A stretch of 64,000 nt of DNA from Lineus longissimus (GCF_910592395.1 NC_088313.1:14152437-14216436); one strand, 5' to 3'; positions 10,701 through 20,806 are shown, counted from the first letter of the stretch. The notes: a model not told the origin generated them from the letters alone. Numbers and translations: made by a program.

Positions 10701-12529
10701 CACAACAGACATCTCCGTATTTTAAACCCATCTATGATTACTTAGTCCATGATATCTTGCCAGCAGATAAGAAAGCTGCTAGGGTCGTTAGCATCAAATC
10801 TGAGCAGTATCTGACTTTCAATGGCATTCTGTTCAGGATTTTCTTTCCCACCAATTCTGAGAATTTCTGTTTTCAATTAGCAGTTCCGGAAAAGTATATA
10901 GATACCATCATAGGCCAACATCATGGCTCAGGTTTGCTTCTGGGACACGGAGGATGTACCAGAACTTATCTCACCATTAGGAAAAATTTCTATTTTCCAT
11001 CTATGTTCCAACGCATTGTCTCGTATATTCAATCATGTGATAGGTGTCAACAACTTAAGGGAAAGTCTGATACTATGCGGACATTTCATGAACGCATTCC
11101 AGCCAGTTTTGAACCATTCCAGACCATTAGTATGGATTTCAAATCCATGCCCACATCTCCATCAGGTTACCGTCATATGCTAGTCGTGACATGTGCCATG
11201 ACCAGGTTCGTTGTGGCTGTCCCGCTAAAGACAATTGACGCCCCCACTGTTTGTGAAGCCCTTCTCCAGAAGGTGATTACTCTGTTTGGCGTCCCATCTG
11301 TAATTGTGTCAGATGCAGCAGCATCTCTCACCGGTCATCTTGTTGAATTACTGTGTGCGACACTTGGCATTCAACAGAAGCTTGTCTCTGTAGAAAACCA
11401 TGGTAGTCTTATGGCTGAACGGCAAATCAAATCCATTGCCGACCTCATCAAAGCAAATCTCCTTGAGTATGGTGTTTCTTGGACTCAATTCGTGTCCACA
11501 GCAGTGTACACATACAATTCATTTTCAAGTGCTCACTTGGGAGGTTACTCTCCTTTCTATTTGCTCTTCTTGCGTGAACCAGCTGATTTGTCCACTTTGA
11601 ATTTCAAACCATGTCTAGGTCTCTCACGGTCACATGCTGAGTATGTCCAACATCTGCGACAGAAATTTCAGAATGTGTCCAAATGTATGCTGCAGCTCCA
11701 AGAGCAACAGCAACTGTCTCAAAATGCCAAGATTGCTAACAAACTTCAGAAATCTCCCATCTATGCTGAAGGTCAGTTGGTTTATCTACATAAACCCAAC
11801 ACTACAGGGATGACGGCCAACACAAGAAAGTTTAAGACTCTTTGGGTTGGCCCATTTGTTATACACCAGGTTTTGGATAGGACACACTATATTATAGCAG
11901 ATTTGAAGGGAAACATCATTCCTGATATCTTCAATTTTGCAAGGTTGAAACCAGCATTTTTGAGGGCCACAGGTCAGAAAAATGTAGCCCATCTCCAGCA
12001 GTTGCAAAACTTGCTTCATAAGGCAGACAAGGCACAGGATGAGAAAGCTGTGCATGCTGCTTATGCTTTGGATTTCACTGATGAGACAGGTTCTGCTCAT
12101 GAATCCACCACCTATAGAGGCGACATCTATGCCTCACAGGCTGAACTTTGTGATTTCAATATTCATTTGTCTCATGCCGAGGGTAACCATGGCATGATTG
12201 CTCCCTCTGTGTTGTCCACTAAGCAACAGGATGATTTGTCTCGGCTCACTTGGCAATCTCCCTCAGAGTTTGATTACACCACTTTGAAACGGGCGCGTTT
12301 CAAAAATGGATGCCTAGAACTCTTGCTCTCTGTGCCTTTTGGGCAGAAACAGTTTAGCTATTGGTGGTCACCTCAATTTGAACCACATGTTGTCAGCATT
12401 GTCCAGTTTGTGTTAAGTGCCAAGGATATAAGATGTACAGGGTGTCCCAACCCGTTAAAAATGTTCAAAGATAAGACCATTCATGATGAGTCACATATTT
12501 TGGCGAAAAGCCAAGAGAAAAGTGATTAG
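7709..12529 (+). CDS. pol: Pol polyprotein (protease, reverse transcriptase, RNase H, integrase)
   Basis: An open frame of about 1,606 codons when entered by -1 frameshift at 7709; there is no ATG near its start, and a TTG at 7799 begins the first conserved part. Numbering residues from 7799: aspartic protease motif DSGA at about 42; reverse transcriptase at about 310-500 with PMGL and the active-site box AVHDDIL at 477-483; RNase H at about 620-740 (YSDTS ... ELELLGLL); integrase HHCC zinc finger at about 1040-1085; and the integrase core with Asp 1113, Asp 1172 and Glu 1207 (D, D-34-E). A GPY/F-type module WVGPFVIHQV follows at about 1349. About 190 further residues (1385-1576) have no family I recognise. 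No chromodomain is evident. The expected YxDD tyrosine is a valine here (VHDD), but both catalytic aspartates are kept. No internal stop or frameshift was seen, so the element may be active. Confidence 0.95.
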   Translation, partial: LDRRSTNCHLDASPTLFSAQHSGDQHSSDHLSSSYNPHSEYLGESSADIQLTSRNYAKGYLPTGQGLVILFDSGATETLIGLETVRDSPYLSKLPKVDIKPIKFRIGNGEFLFAKQAIKPKLTIQGNHFNVYCVIAENFIGPDILLGTSTMKELKGSLDFITNSFKVRSKKAWLRPTVNTVIRPGQVRVIHVKGKLPHHMKNSALILNSSSHLSRFCPSTMMVKLKHGLAPIRIYNHSRKPVNIRSDKPIVFTNLDDFIHVTQSLSPSCLKQNQPCAPSQPPVDDQDSHLSARDILRRDVKLDHSILSTPEQASVYDILENHAPAFSLRGEVGTCPNFEVDIHLKDETPFYIRPYPVAEENKPLIDKELDKLVKLGILHQGHTSYSSPILLVKKKDSTEKRVVTDFRFLNSRVHCANQDFTPLKTILARIGQSNCKVLSVIDLKSAFHCLPLSRRAQAYTGISAYNGGRTFYYRRLPMGLSISPSIFSQKINDILSKIPNSNLFCCAVHDDILIFSKDKKEHTVHLQQIFQALIANGLKISPKKCRLFQTRVVYLGHVLSISPDGFVQISAMNDKCLSIRNMKTPTCQKAVRRFVGAVSYLSQYLPRLQELLTPLHELTRKSKHFHWQPHHEIAFHTIKDLLIKPPVLNAPTTRGEFRLYSDTSRIATGSYLAQYSDGQERIVAYYSKRLPKAAKNYSVSELELLGLLINVTAFQYLLQDRTFQAFVDHSSLVQIVKSKKQPPTTRLQKLLERLSPYSFQLSYMPGKELVLADFLSRAPLDDDTELDRIMPIAFQAQSPVIYELESLSTPVQEHAFYTLPLPEKIVTRSYAKKMNIPVPILHRPKPIPKPRTHVPCQQTVSVAPTHTPLVNGIQNNVPPVSILPKAPRVPIVTSTVAPPVSVIPFVLQQNDTSQSSTKVADEPRLIDSALPPSSVVEEYSDDILDLLVRPTPLVPRIDSMHTKHVPDQASLNKVLKIIRRKVIRDYNLPIEAQQLSTAQQTSPYFKPIYDYLVHDILPADKKAARVVSIKSEQYLTFNGILFRIFFPTNSENFCFQLAVPEKYIDTIIGQHHGSGLLLGHGGCTRTYLTIRKNFYFPSMFQRIVSYIQSCDRCQQLKGKSDTMRTFHERIPASFEPFQTISMDFKSMPTSPSGYRHMLVVTCAMTRFVVAVPLKTIDAPTVCEALLQKVITLFGVPSVIVSDAAASLTGHLVELLCATLGIQQKLVSVENHGSLMAERQIKSIADLIKANLLEYGVSWTQFVSTAVYTYNSFSSAHLGGYSPFYLLFLREPADLSTLNFKPCLGLSRSHAEYVQHLRQKFQNVSKCMLQLQEQQQLSQNAKIANKLQKSPIYAEGQLVYLHKPNTTGMTANTRKFKTLWVGPFVIHQVLDRTHYIIADLKGNIIPDIFNFARLKPAFLRATGQKNVAHLQQLQNLLHKADKAQDEKAVHAAYALDFTDETGSAHESTTYRGDIYASQAELCDFNIHLSHAEGNHGMIAPSVLSTKQQDDLSRLTWQSPSEFDYTTLKRARFKNGCLELLLSVPFGQKQFSYWWSPQFEPHVVSIVQFVLSAKDIRCTGCPNPLKMFKDKTIHDESHILAKSQEKSD

Positions 12530-13536
12530 ACGACAATTTATTGAGAATATGGTTTGTATTTAAAACATCTCAAGTGGTTTCTTGTTGTCGTTGTTATGGT
12601 AATAATGTCATTTGGTGTTTACAACAAGACGTTGCTATATTGCTTATCAAAACAAATCTTTACGAGAATAATTATTTCACCCTCATTGCTATTTTTATAA
12701 AAGCTAGTGAGTTGTTAGTTGGATAATTGTAGAAACATCTATTAGCTATAGATGTGATATTTTTTTCTACTTGTCTTCAATGAAGCTTTGTGCAACAGTA
12801 ATCTGTCTATTGAACAGTTTTCCAGTTTGAGTATTTTATTATCAATACTCTATTTTATTGGATGTTTGTACGGCTACATGTTAGCAAAGCCAACTCTCAT
12901 CAGTCTTGGGACTGATTTATTTTCGTGATGGGTTTCTGTCTCCAAGCAGTGCTTGTGGCAATTGCTGTTTCGAGACAGCTCACACAATAGTGTATGATTT
13001 AAGCAATTTGGATACTTTTGTGACAACAACATTTTTTTTCGTTGAGGTTTTGTAAATACGCGTGTCATCCAGAAGTTCTTCGAGTTAAACTTTATTTTCC
13101 ACAGTTTTCAGATGCCTCGTCGACCGGTCCAGTCAGTTTCCCAATATTCCCAGCAGAGGTTTTGACACTTCATTGTATCATTGCATATTTTAACATGCTG
13201 TTTAGCATGAGATTAATGATTCAATGTATAATTATATTGTAACCTTATGCTCATACTTTGTCATGAATGAAGTGGTCATTCATTAGTAAGTGGAACAAAA
13301 TACATATATTGTAACTAAGTTCGGCCGCTGGCTGAACACTGTTGGGAACCCCGAACCATATGATGTAATTTAAGTTCATTCGCTGCATGAACACCTCGTT
13401 TAAAGCCTTATTATCATTGATTGTACCCCATTCAACAATACTATGTGTTAAGCCAAAGTCATATTCCTCTAATTGTTTTTAAAAAAAAAAAAAAAAATAT
13501 TTTAACTTCGTAAAATATTTTACCAGTTCCGCGGGA
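12530..13536 (+). other. Retrotransposon 3' untranslated region
   Basis: About 1 kb between the pol stop and the 3' LTR. It is AT-rich with no supported ORF and no envelope-like reading frame. An A-tract of 17 bases lies near 13,482. The bases just before the LTR (TTCCGCGGGA) are only weakly polypurine. Confidence 0.8.
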
Positions 13537-13805
13537 TGTTGTATAGTAATTGTAAAACCTTTCTTATGAGTAGCACTGTAATGTGTAATTCTTGGAATTA
13601 AGTGTGCGGGATTATTGGAATTGGGTTCAGATAAGATACCTGTGAAAATTCCCACGGTCTACTTTTAATCCTCCATTCTCCCCAGCGTGATCAATTACGT
13701 CAGCATTGATGCGGCTCCTCATTGGATGGAGACGCATCAACGTTGCCCCCTGATTGGTGCAGACAAAGCTGCGCGTGAATACAAAACAGCTGTCCGCACG
13801 CTCTC

Positions 13806-13844
<39 letters not shown>

Positions 13845-14020
13845 ATTCCAGTTTCCCGAGTATTTTATAATCACGTGCACGAATCGTCATCCCGACGAAC
13901 TATTTTATCAATTATGACTTTGGTGTGTATAATTTTGTGAAGCAGTGTTAGAATAAAGGATCCGGACGTTAGAAGGCAAATTCAGGACTTATTACGTTTG
14001 TAACCTGTGCAAATACAACA
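13537..14020 (+). repeat. 3' LTR, full-length form (484 bp)
   Basis: Same ends as the 5' LTR (TGTTGTAT ... ATACAACA), the same TATA-like TATTTTATAA (13861-13870) and the same AATAAA (13952-13957). It keeps the roughly 190-bp part missing from the 5' LTR (about 13617-13809). That part contains two ATTGG motifs (inverted CCAAT boxes, near 13720 and 13753) and an ATTACGTCAG half-CRE near 13694, which look like upstream promoter elements of the family. Confidence 0.95.
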
Positions 14021-14024
14021 CTAA

Positions 14025-14240
14025 GAAGTCATGAGAAGTGAATCTGCAAGTTTTCCTCCCAATACCATTTTATATGGTATTTAGATGCAGTCGCATCTGG
14101 TTTTGAGACAAGTCTTTCAAGCCATGCGACATGACATGTGTGCTGCAAGCTCTCTTCCCAAATACCATCTCGACAAAGTCACAACCAGTATTACACATCA
14201 TTTGAGGCTGAGACAAGTCTTGATGCCATGACTCACCAGA
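14025..14240. repeat. Continuation of the 101-bp satellite past the LTR element
   Basis: Seen: GAGACAAGTCTTTCAAGCCA, GACATGACATGTGTGCTG and a CCCAATACCAT-type box recur with satellite spacing. The first part joins seamlessly to the left half-monomer at 5169 if the element and one CTAA are removed. These monomers are more diverged than the centre of the array. Confidence 0.85.
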
Positions 14241-15135
14241 CAGGCAATCGTCCCAATTCAACCAATGTAACTTCGCAGAAAGAATGTAACCTAGAAGAGT
14301 AGTTGTCTCCGCTGCAATCTAGACTCCCTGGGCAGCACATTGCATCATTCTAATTTGGTCTCCTTATGGTGAGGGACGAGGCCGATCCACTGAGTCCGGA
14401 GTGTACTGCATTTTAGCTTCTTCTTCTTCTGCGTTTGAAATTTTTGAGATGCATGCTAGACAGTCAGTCCCTTTTTCGATAACAAAGTTGACTGTCCTCC
14501 AGTCCCGCCCTAGAGCTTTGTGGTCAGGGTGGTGTCCTTTGAACACCCATACCTCTCTATCCTTCATGAGGGAGCAGGTCTGAAGCACATTCTAGCTCGA
14601 AAGGACCAATTCCTGTTGTAGTTTCCTTGAATTTAGTAAATTTCCGATACAGAAAGGCAACTACAAGCTGCCAGAATCACTTGCGTGTATGTTGGGTGGG
14701 GTGGGGGTTTGGGGGTAGGTCACATATATATGGATGCCAGACCCCAGGACAGCTAACAGAGCCAGCAAAAGACATATCTGTCTACCGTCAAAATTGTATG
14801 GTCTGCGAGACTGAATTGATCCCAGGATTCTGCTCCAGATGGACCGGCAGGTGATGTTTTAACCTCAAAGTTTTGGCCCCTTCTTTCCGATTTTGTGTCT
14901 GAAGTAGTGAATGCAGTCATTACTGCTTCACCAGAGTCAAAGAAACAAGACTGGTCATGCAGTGATGAAACTCACTGCAGATGCATCAACATCGCAAGTT
15001 AGAAGGATGAATTCAGAACACTATATAAGTCAACAAAAAGGTTTATTGCAGAGATTTGTCAGTGCAACACATAGTATTTAGATAGATGTTAGTGTAACTT
15101 AAGACGCTCTATTACACACCTACACTGTACATATA

Positions 15136-15222
15136 AAGGGTGGCCCAGAATTATTTTCCCTTGCACAATAGAATTCTATTGTGTATCCATTGTGTGAGGG
15201 AAAATACCCTGTAGATGTGAAA
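15136..15222. mobile_element. Small mariner-like palindromic MITE
   Basis: Starts near AGGGTGGCCCAGAATTATTT and closes with an inverted, diverged form ending GGGAAAATACCCT. A better-preserved relative lies at 42,722-42,854. CAGGGTGGCCCA ends are typical of Tc1/mariner-type elements (established); assignment of this short copy is an inference. Confidence 0.55.
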
Positions 15223-15256
15223 CTTTTACTGTAGAATTGCCACCACAACACAAGAA

Positions 15257-15420
15257 CAGTGGAACCTTCATTAGCGGACACCACTCAACTGAGGACATGA
15301 TAAGTTTTGGTCCCAAATTGAGTGTTTCCATTCAATTTGACCTCTCTTATCAGGACACCTCCCTATTAAGTACTTAGCACTTGTCAGTCCCGAGGGTGCC
15401 CTCAATATAGAGGTTTACTG
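15257..15420. mobile_element. CAGTAGAACC-family MITE, diverged copy
   Basis: Begins CAGTGGAACCTTCATTAGCG and ends TATAGAGGTTTACTG. The interior (GGTCCCAAATTG ... CAATTTGACCTCTCTTATCA ... CACTTGTCAGTCC) matches the other copies. The ends are inverted repeats as in pogo/Tigger-like elements. Confidence 0.75.
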
Positions 15421-15870
15421 TCGATGTCAGTGAAACTTAACATTGCCTCCACTACACATGCAGATGTTAGTGAAACTTAACATTGTCGCCACCACAAAAA
15501 TCAATGTCAGTGAAGCTAAGCATTGCTTCCACGACACATGTACATGTTATTGAAACTTTGCATTCCCTCCACTACACATATAGATGTCAGTGAAACTTAA
15601 CATTGCCTCCACTACACATGTAGATGCCAGTGAAACTTAACATTGCTTCCACTACACATGTACAAGTTATTGAAACTTAACATTGCCTCCACTACACATG
15701 TAGATGTCAGTGAAATTTAACCTTGCCTCCACTACACATGTACCTGTTATTGAAACTTAACATTGCCTCCACTACACATGTACATGTTATTGAAACTTAG
15801 CATTGCCTCCAATACACAAGTAGACTCTAGTGAAACTTAACACTGCCACACTGCTCATTTAGATGTGAAT
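15421..15870. repeat. Minisatellite, 40-bp unit, about 11 copies
   Basis: Seen: the unit CAGTGAAACTTAACATTGCC plus TCCACTACACATGTAGATGT recurs every 40 bases, with alternating subtypes (GATGTCAGTG and CATGTTATTG at the unit start). Diverged outliers occur at 15,080 and 15,235. No ORF is maintained. Confidence 0.9.
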
Positions 15871-17090
15871 GAAACAAGAAAGGCAAGATTCCCGAGCCCA
15901 ATTTTCTTCCAAAACCCCAAATTACCCCCTAGCAGTGAACTAATAATCATAAAACTTCTCCAATTTACCAGGGTTTAGAGCCCTCTCTCAGCATCATTTC
16001 TGCACCCAGGGCCCGAAAGACCCTTTTTATTAATCACACAGTGTAAGCTTGAACCCCATCATAAATTCAACCTATCATATCACTGTATTATAAACAGGTT
16101 CTATAAATCATCCAACATCTTCAAATAAAATATCATTAAAATCAACTAACAGAAGAAAACGTTTTTCAACTCTACATGTACACCAGAAGAATCGTTGTTA
16201 CAATTACTATAAACCCCTAAATCTTCACGCCATGAGTTTATTCTAGCGATTAGCAAAAAGATCTGAAAATAGGAAAATTTTCACCATTTTTATTGGCAGA
16301 TTATGAAATTTCCTCTGGTTTTTCCAATAAATTTTATTCTCTCGCGATTTTCAGAAATAAAATGCCAATGAAGATTTAGCAGTTTACAGTTATACATCGA
16401 TTCCAGGGCTGCCTAATCCTCAAACCTTGGTCAAACAAACAGAAAAGATCAGAACTTTGGAACAAAATATACAAAACTTGTAAAACCAAAAACTAATTAG
16501 CTGTTCAGTGTAAATACAGCTTCAAAACTAAAATGTCTATGATGACTGTTTACAGAATCGACTGTTATAGTCCGTTCTTAATTCCAATGTCCGCATCGTT
16601 TGGGGCTCTGGAGGGTGACCTATACTAGTCGGATTTCTTTGAAACTTGGTTTTTATCGGTCTTCGCCTCAAAACCAAACAGGATTTTTTCGTTTTTGTAA
16701 CCATTGTAGCGAAATAAACTTTTTTGTATGCATCTGTGTACATTGATGTACTGCATTAAATTCAGACATTTTCCACTCTGTATATTTTACTTCTCGACCA
16801 ATCTATTTCTGAACCCCTATAATCCTGTTTGGTTTTAGGCAAATATTAATAAAAAACAAACATCAAAGAACTCCGACCATTAATTCCCGTTCCAGAGCCC
16901 CAAAAGATTCGGACACAACGTTTACGAATGGACAAAAACCTTTTTACAATATTTCCAAATTACGAGATCTCTTAAAATAATCACAATTCAAAAACTTAAT
17001 CTGGCATTTTCTTGTTTACATACCATAAGCCCATCCCCTAGCTTCAAGACCGGGACCGTATTCAAGCCTAACCAAATGTAGGCATATCAA
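15871..17090. other. Gene-free AT-rich stretch with a diverged fold-back repeat
   Basis: Nothing coding seen. An imperfect inverted repeat is present: 16,590-16,690 (TTTGGGGCTCTGGAG ... AAAACCAAACAGGATT) is approximately complementary to 16,815-16,915 (AATCCTGTTTGGTTTT ... CCAGAGCCCCAAA), separated by about 130 bp. This is consistent with an old fold-back element. Confidence 0.6.
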
Positions 17091-17093
17091 GTA

Positions 17094-17241
17094 CAGTGAT
17101 ACACCTCTCTATTATAAAGGGCACTAGTTCTGGTCCCAAATTAGGTGTTTCCTTTCAATTTGACCTTACGAATCAGGACACCTCCCTATCAAGGACAGCA
17201 CTTAACAGTCCCAAGGGTGTCCCTAATAGAGAAGTTCAGTT
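17094..17241. mobile_element. CAGTAGAACC-family MITE, diverged copy
   Basis: Begins CAGTGATACACCTCTCTATT after a TA and ends AGAGAAGTTCAGTTA. Internal words GGTCCCAAATTAGGTGTTTC and TCAATTTGACC match the family. The ends are diverged inverted repeats. Confidence 0.7.
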
Positions 17242-17304
17242 AGGGAAGAAACTTTGTCAATGATAGAATGTAAAAAACTTAACGGTAGCTGAGATTATCC
17301 CTTA

Positions 17305-17545
17305 AGAAAAAGGCCCACGCCGTTCGTTAAATATTGGGAGATTTGTAATTGAATTTGAACATTTCAAATTGGTACTGAATACATGTATAAATATAAAAAA
17401 ATTCCATTTTGTAGACAGATATACAAATACTATAATTACCCAGTTGCAGCAAATTTGTATGCGTAATAATTGCACTACAGCACTGTGTATAACTGTCTCT
17501 CTATTTTCCTGGACCACCAGCAATTACGAACGGCGTACTCCTATT
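17305..17545. mobile_element. GCCGTTCGTTAA-family MITE
   Basis: Starts with GCCGTTCGTTAAATATT and ends with the inverted form CGAACGGCGTACTCC. The middle carries TGCAGCAAATTTGTATGCGT and TTTTCCTGGACCACCAGCAA. Relatives lie at 18,850, 29,325, 34,290, 38,625 and 45,400. It is non-coding and its superfamily is unknown. Confidence 0.7.
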
Positions 17546-17660
17546 GACAACTCATCTTACACAGCTATGTTCGCACAAAAAAGTTTGATAAAAATATGCA
17601 ATCTCTTCACCCTTTAATCACCAAGAGCAATGTCACCACAGCATTTTTTTGGTAAGTTAA

Positions 17661-17891
17661 CCCTTTGGTGCCGTAATGCCCAATACTGCTGCCTTGTTTT
17701 GTGCCGTACTGCTCCAACCCCTGCCACTCCTGCGCCATCTAACGGCCAGGTTAGGAACTAAAACTGTCTTCGGTGTTACTCGTGGTCCTCCTTGGAACAC
17801 ATTGTATATGGTCCTGTGAAATTATTCCGCGCTGAATTCTTTTGCGGTCGAGTTGGCTGAATTGATCATAATATGTCTGGTGCCAAAAAGG
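17661..17891. mobile_element. piggyBac-type MITE flanked by TTAA (231 bp)
   Basis: TTAA (17657-17660), then CCCTTTGGTGCC ... GGTGCCAAAAAGG, then TTAA (17892-17895). TTAA duplication plus terminal CCCTTT is the piggyBac signature (established). This copy is short and non-coding, and a longer relative lies at 22,053. Confidence 0.75.
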
Positions 17892-17982
17892 TTAATTGAT
17901 TATGTGGAAAGTGGAAACAGGTATAACCTATAGTCTTAAAATTTTGTCAAAATTCTTTAATATACTATCTAGGGCGTTACCC

Positions 17983-20806
17983 CTAATGGATCGTAAAATC
18001 CAACATGTGAATCCCACGATCTAAGGCCAGGTAGAGATACGAAGATGTACACGCCAGTGAATACACTGGACTCGTCGCCCTCTTTGGGTAGTACATCTGA
18101 ATCGGGTGCGACATTCTCTTGTCCCATAATCGCGCCATCCCGTATCGGGCCGTTCCGCTTAGTATTGCGTATTCTCCGTAACGCTGGGTGCAGTATACAG
18201 TCTGGTCAAACGGTTCTTCCCATTTTTGAACACTGCAAAGATTTATCAGAAACGGATCAGTAATAAGAGAGAAATCACACTTTAAATCTTCAGTTTTGGC
18301 CCCCTGGTGGCCAAGTTAAGAATCACACCGCACTGAAATTCAGTGTCGGAGACCATTTGACATAGTGGGCCATGTGTACCAAGTTTTAAGTTCATAGCTC
18401 AACTGGCAGGCGACGACCACTGATGATGGACACTGTGGTATCGTAGACTCACTATATCACCGAGCCAAAAACAGTGGAAGATTCAATCTACAGGGCTTTA
18501 TCAAAAGTCTGCTACCCCATTGCTGTGACCAGACAATTCAGGACTAGGTCAAGCGGGCAAGGAATTTCTATTTTATCCACTTACCATGCTTTAACCCTCA
18601 TATCCCACAACCTAATATAGGTATCATATCCACACGACAGGAGGGTGTGCGGCGTCTCGAACTGTAGATCGAGGATCCCGGCTCCGTTCCGGGGGATATC
18701 TTCCAGAGGACAAACCATCTCTGCTCTGTTGATGTCCCAGACCCTCAGAGGGGGGACGCCATTCAACCCCGCTGTGCCGGTGACGAACATACTGGAAACA
18801 AATGTACAGTAAAAACAAGACATCAGGATAAGAACCCCCTTTCCCCCTCCTTTAAAGGCCTATGATATTCGTTAAATATTCAAAATTTGTAATTGAAAAT
18901 TTCAAATTGTGTAATACGTATAACTGAATATAAATTTCAACAATGTTGTTGTGTAGAGTTTTACAAATATCATAAATACCAAAACATGCAGACCACAGGA
19001 ATGAGAATGGTTCAGATGAATTTCAAAACTGTCTGATGGGTTTTTTCACTGGAGTGGATTGACGTACCTGCCATTCGGGCTAATGGCCACTGACCACACC
19101 CTGTCGTTGACATTGATGGTGGACTTTGCCTCTAATTTATCATCTCCCATGTTCCACAGCTGCAAAAAAATTCTGTTTGAAAACAAGACTTCAGAGGTGA
19201 GCATGTCATCTTCAAATAAGAATTTCAACATGGAAAAAAACCATACAACTCTGGCACTCTGGGGGAACAGCTATTTTTGTCTCTGTTGGTCAAAGCTTAG
19301 GTATTAGGGCCCCAAAAATCAGTGTACCCCTTTAAAGAATTATATTTACCTTAACTGTGCTATCCTTGGACCCCGACACCACAAAACTATTGTAGAAGTC
19401 CACATCTGTGATGTCGGAGTTGTGACAGGATTCCACCTTGAATAGTCGAGTACCTGTCCTCAGGTTGAAGCCACAGATATAGTTACCCCTTAAAGATTAA
19501 AATATAGATTGTTACTTGAATACGGGTCCAGGTCCTCAAACTGTAAACAATGTTAAAGGGAGTCTATAGACCAAAGGCTGGTTGATCAGACTTTAGTTCA
19601 TCAGTTGCCTCCTGGTAGTGGTGGCAGGACAGAACAAAGCAATGTCCGCAACCTAAGTGTCGATGACAGGTTTTTGGATTTTCACATGGCCTACACACAC
19701 GATGAACTTACACACATCCACTGACAATCTTATCATCTTTACAGATGAACCGCGACACATCTTCCGTATGTCCGTTCAGCGTGCGGTTCATCAGCTGCTG
19801 CAACGTCCCCTTCTTGGTCAGCCTGTAGCAGTGGATCAAATTGTTGTGGCTGACGTATATCTGGTCGCCCACGATCTGCAGCCATGGCATCTGCCTGCAA
19901 GTTTGAATAAAGAATCATCAGATAACATGTTACTGCGTAGAGAACATAATAGAGCCAGAGAGGGAGCCATGCATAGAGTACAGTAGAACCTCCCTTAGCG
20001 GACACGTCTCTAATAAGGACACCCTCTCTATTGAGGACACTAGTTTTGATGTAAAATTTGTTGTTTTCATTCATTTTGACCTCTCTAATCAGGACAATTC
20101 TCTATTAAGGAAAGCACTTTTCAGTCCCAAGAGTGTCCTTAATAGAGAGGTTCTACAATACATACCTTGTTGTACTTGTCAGTCGCACCTCGTGGAAGTT
20201 TCCTCTCTTCCAGTTCAAGCCAACACGGCATTTGTCCTTGAGCTTTCGGCATGATGAGGACCCAGGTCTGTCGAGAAGATGGAAAACATGTGATGGACTT
20301 TTACACATGCAGGGAAATAATGGATCAGGGAAGCAACATAATTTGCCCCCCCCCCCCCCCTATTCTACCAGCGATTGTGTTTGTCTTCATTGTATGTATC
20401 TTTGCTGATTTGCTCATATTCCCAATATTTTCAACAGTACAGTGGAGGGTGCAACTCCGAATAATTGGTTCAGCGTTGTGCATGATGGGTACCAAAATAA
20501 TAAGGCCTCTGTTACTGTAGTTCCATATTTATCTAGGCGGCGCCACTAGCAACATTTTCCAAAATATGTAAACAAACTTTTCACTCTTTCCTCTCACCTT
20601 CCGCAATAACTGGTGTAAATTGTCTGCTGAGAATAAAATCTCTTCCATACTCTGTCTTGTGTGATAAATCTGTTAAAGAATCGGCAGACCTGGCTGAGTT
20701 TGCCGAGTGTTGACGCGTCAAAATATGACAGGATTTGGATCAAGACGACTTCAGGAAATTCCAAAATTTCCAGGGCCTCGCCTTCTCGGTCGGTTCCCAG
20801 AGTCAT
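17983..20806 (-). CDS. FBXW4: FBXW4, F-box and WD40 repeat protein (7 exons)
   Basis: Substrate-recognition subunit of an SCF ubiquitin ligase: the F-box binds SKP1 and the WD40 propeller would bind the target (family knowledge; the FBXW4 target is not established). Exons in order: 20598-20806, 20166-20267, 19712-19894, 19350-19488, 19068-19159, 18585-18791, 17983-18232. All have GT-AG borders and matching phases, and give 393 residues (the human protein is about 412). Residues about 15-55 are the F-box (LEFPEVVLIQILSYFDASTL). The WD repeats follow, with landmarks QMPWLQI, VNDRVWSVAISPNG, FVTGTAG and LLSCGYDTYIRLWD, and the C-terminus is IHMLDFTIH. These match vertebrate FBXW4 in order. The start is the first ATG of exon 1, with no better upstream ATG in frame. 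Intron 2 (19895-20165) carries a MITE at its left side, and other introns hold GCCGTTCG-family sequence. The symbol is secure; a minor doubt is the weak acceptor of exon 4. Confidence 0.95.
18850..18985. mobile_element. GCCGTTCGTTAA-family MITE, partial, in an FBXW4 intron
   Basis: Contains TTTAAAGGCCTATGATATTC, GTTAAATATTCAAAATTTGT and TTTCAACAATG, matching the left half of the family. It lacks a recognisable right end. It lies within the intron between exons 5 and 6 of FBXW4. Confidence 0.55.
19981..20158. mobile_element. CAGTAGAACC-family MITE in FBXW4 intron 2
   Basis: TA, then CAGTAGAACCTCCCTTAGCG ... AATAGAGAGGTTCTACAATA. Ends are inverted repeats and the interior is well preserved (TTTGACCTCTCTAATCAGGA). 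It lies a few bases from the exon 2 donor at 20,165. Confidence 0.85.

Larger units (their letters stand above)
5170..14020 (+). mobile_element. Complete Ty3/Gypsy (Metaviridae) LTR retrotransposon
   Basis: Seen: two LTRs that begin TGTTGTAT and end ATACAACA, flanked by a 4-bp target duplication CTAA at 5166-5169 and 14021-14024. Internally there is a primer-binding-like site starting TGGCGACC directly after the 5' LTR, a leader of about 1 kb, gag (6474-7712), a -1 frameshift signal, and pol (to 12529) in the order protease, reverse transcriptase, RNase H, integrase. About 1 kb of non-coding DNA follows before the 3' LTR. There is no envelope ORF. The intact ORFs and near-identical shared LTR parts point to recent insertion. 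The insertion site is a monomer of the 101-bp satellite. A strong polypurine tract is not obvious before the 3' LTR; GCGGGA directly abuts it and an A-tract lies about 50 bp upstream. Confidence 0.96.
14241..15420. other. Gene-free stretch with several dispersed repeats
   Basis: No gene seen. 14,415-14,525 shares the words TTCTTCTGC, AATTTTTGAGATGCA and GAGCTTTGT with 45,995-46,105 in a PERK intron, so it is a copy of a dispersed repeat. 15,136-15,222 is a palindromic element with the end sequence AGGGTGGCCCAGAATTATTT. 15,257-15,420 is a copy of the CAGTAGAACC element family. Confidence 0.6.

Noticed and set aside
12530-13536. Envelope gene after pol
   Set aside because: No open frame with signal peptide or membrane segments. 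The region is non-coding, so the element is a plain LTR retrotransposon.
13687-13917. 76-codon ORF in the 3' LTR
   Set aside because: It runs through the GA microsatellite and the LTR end, has no family, and the corresponding part is deleted from the 5' LTR.
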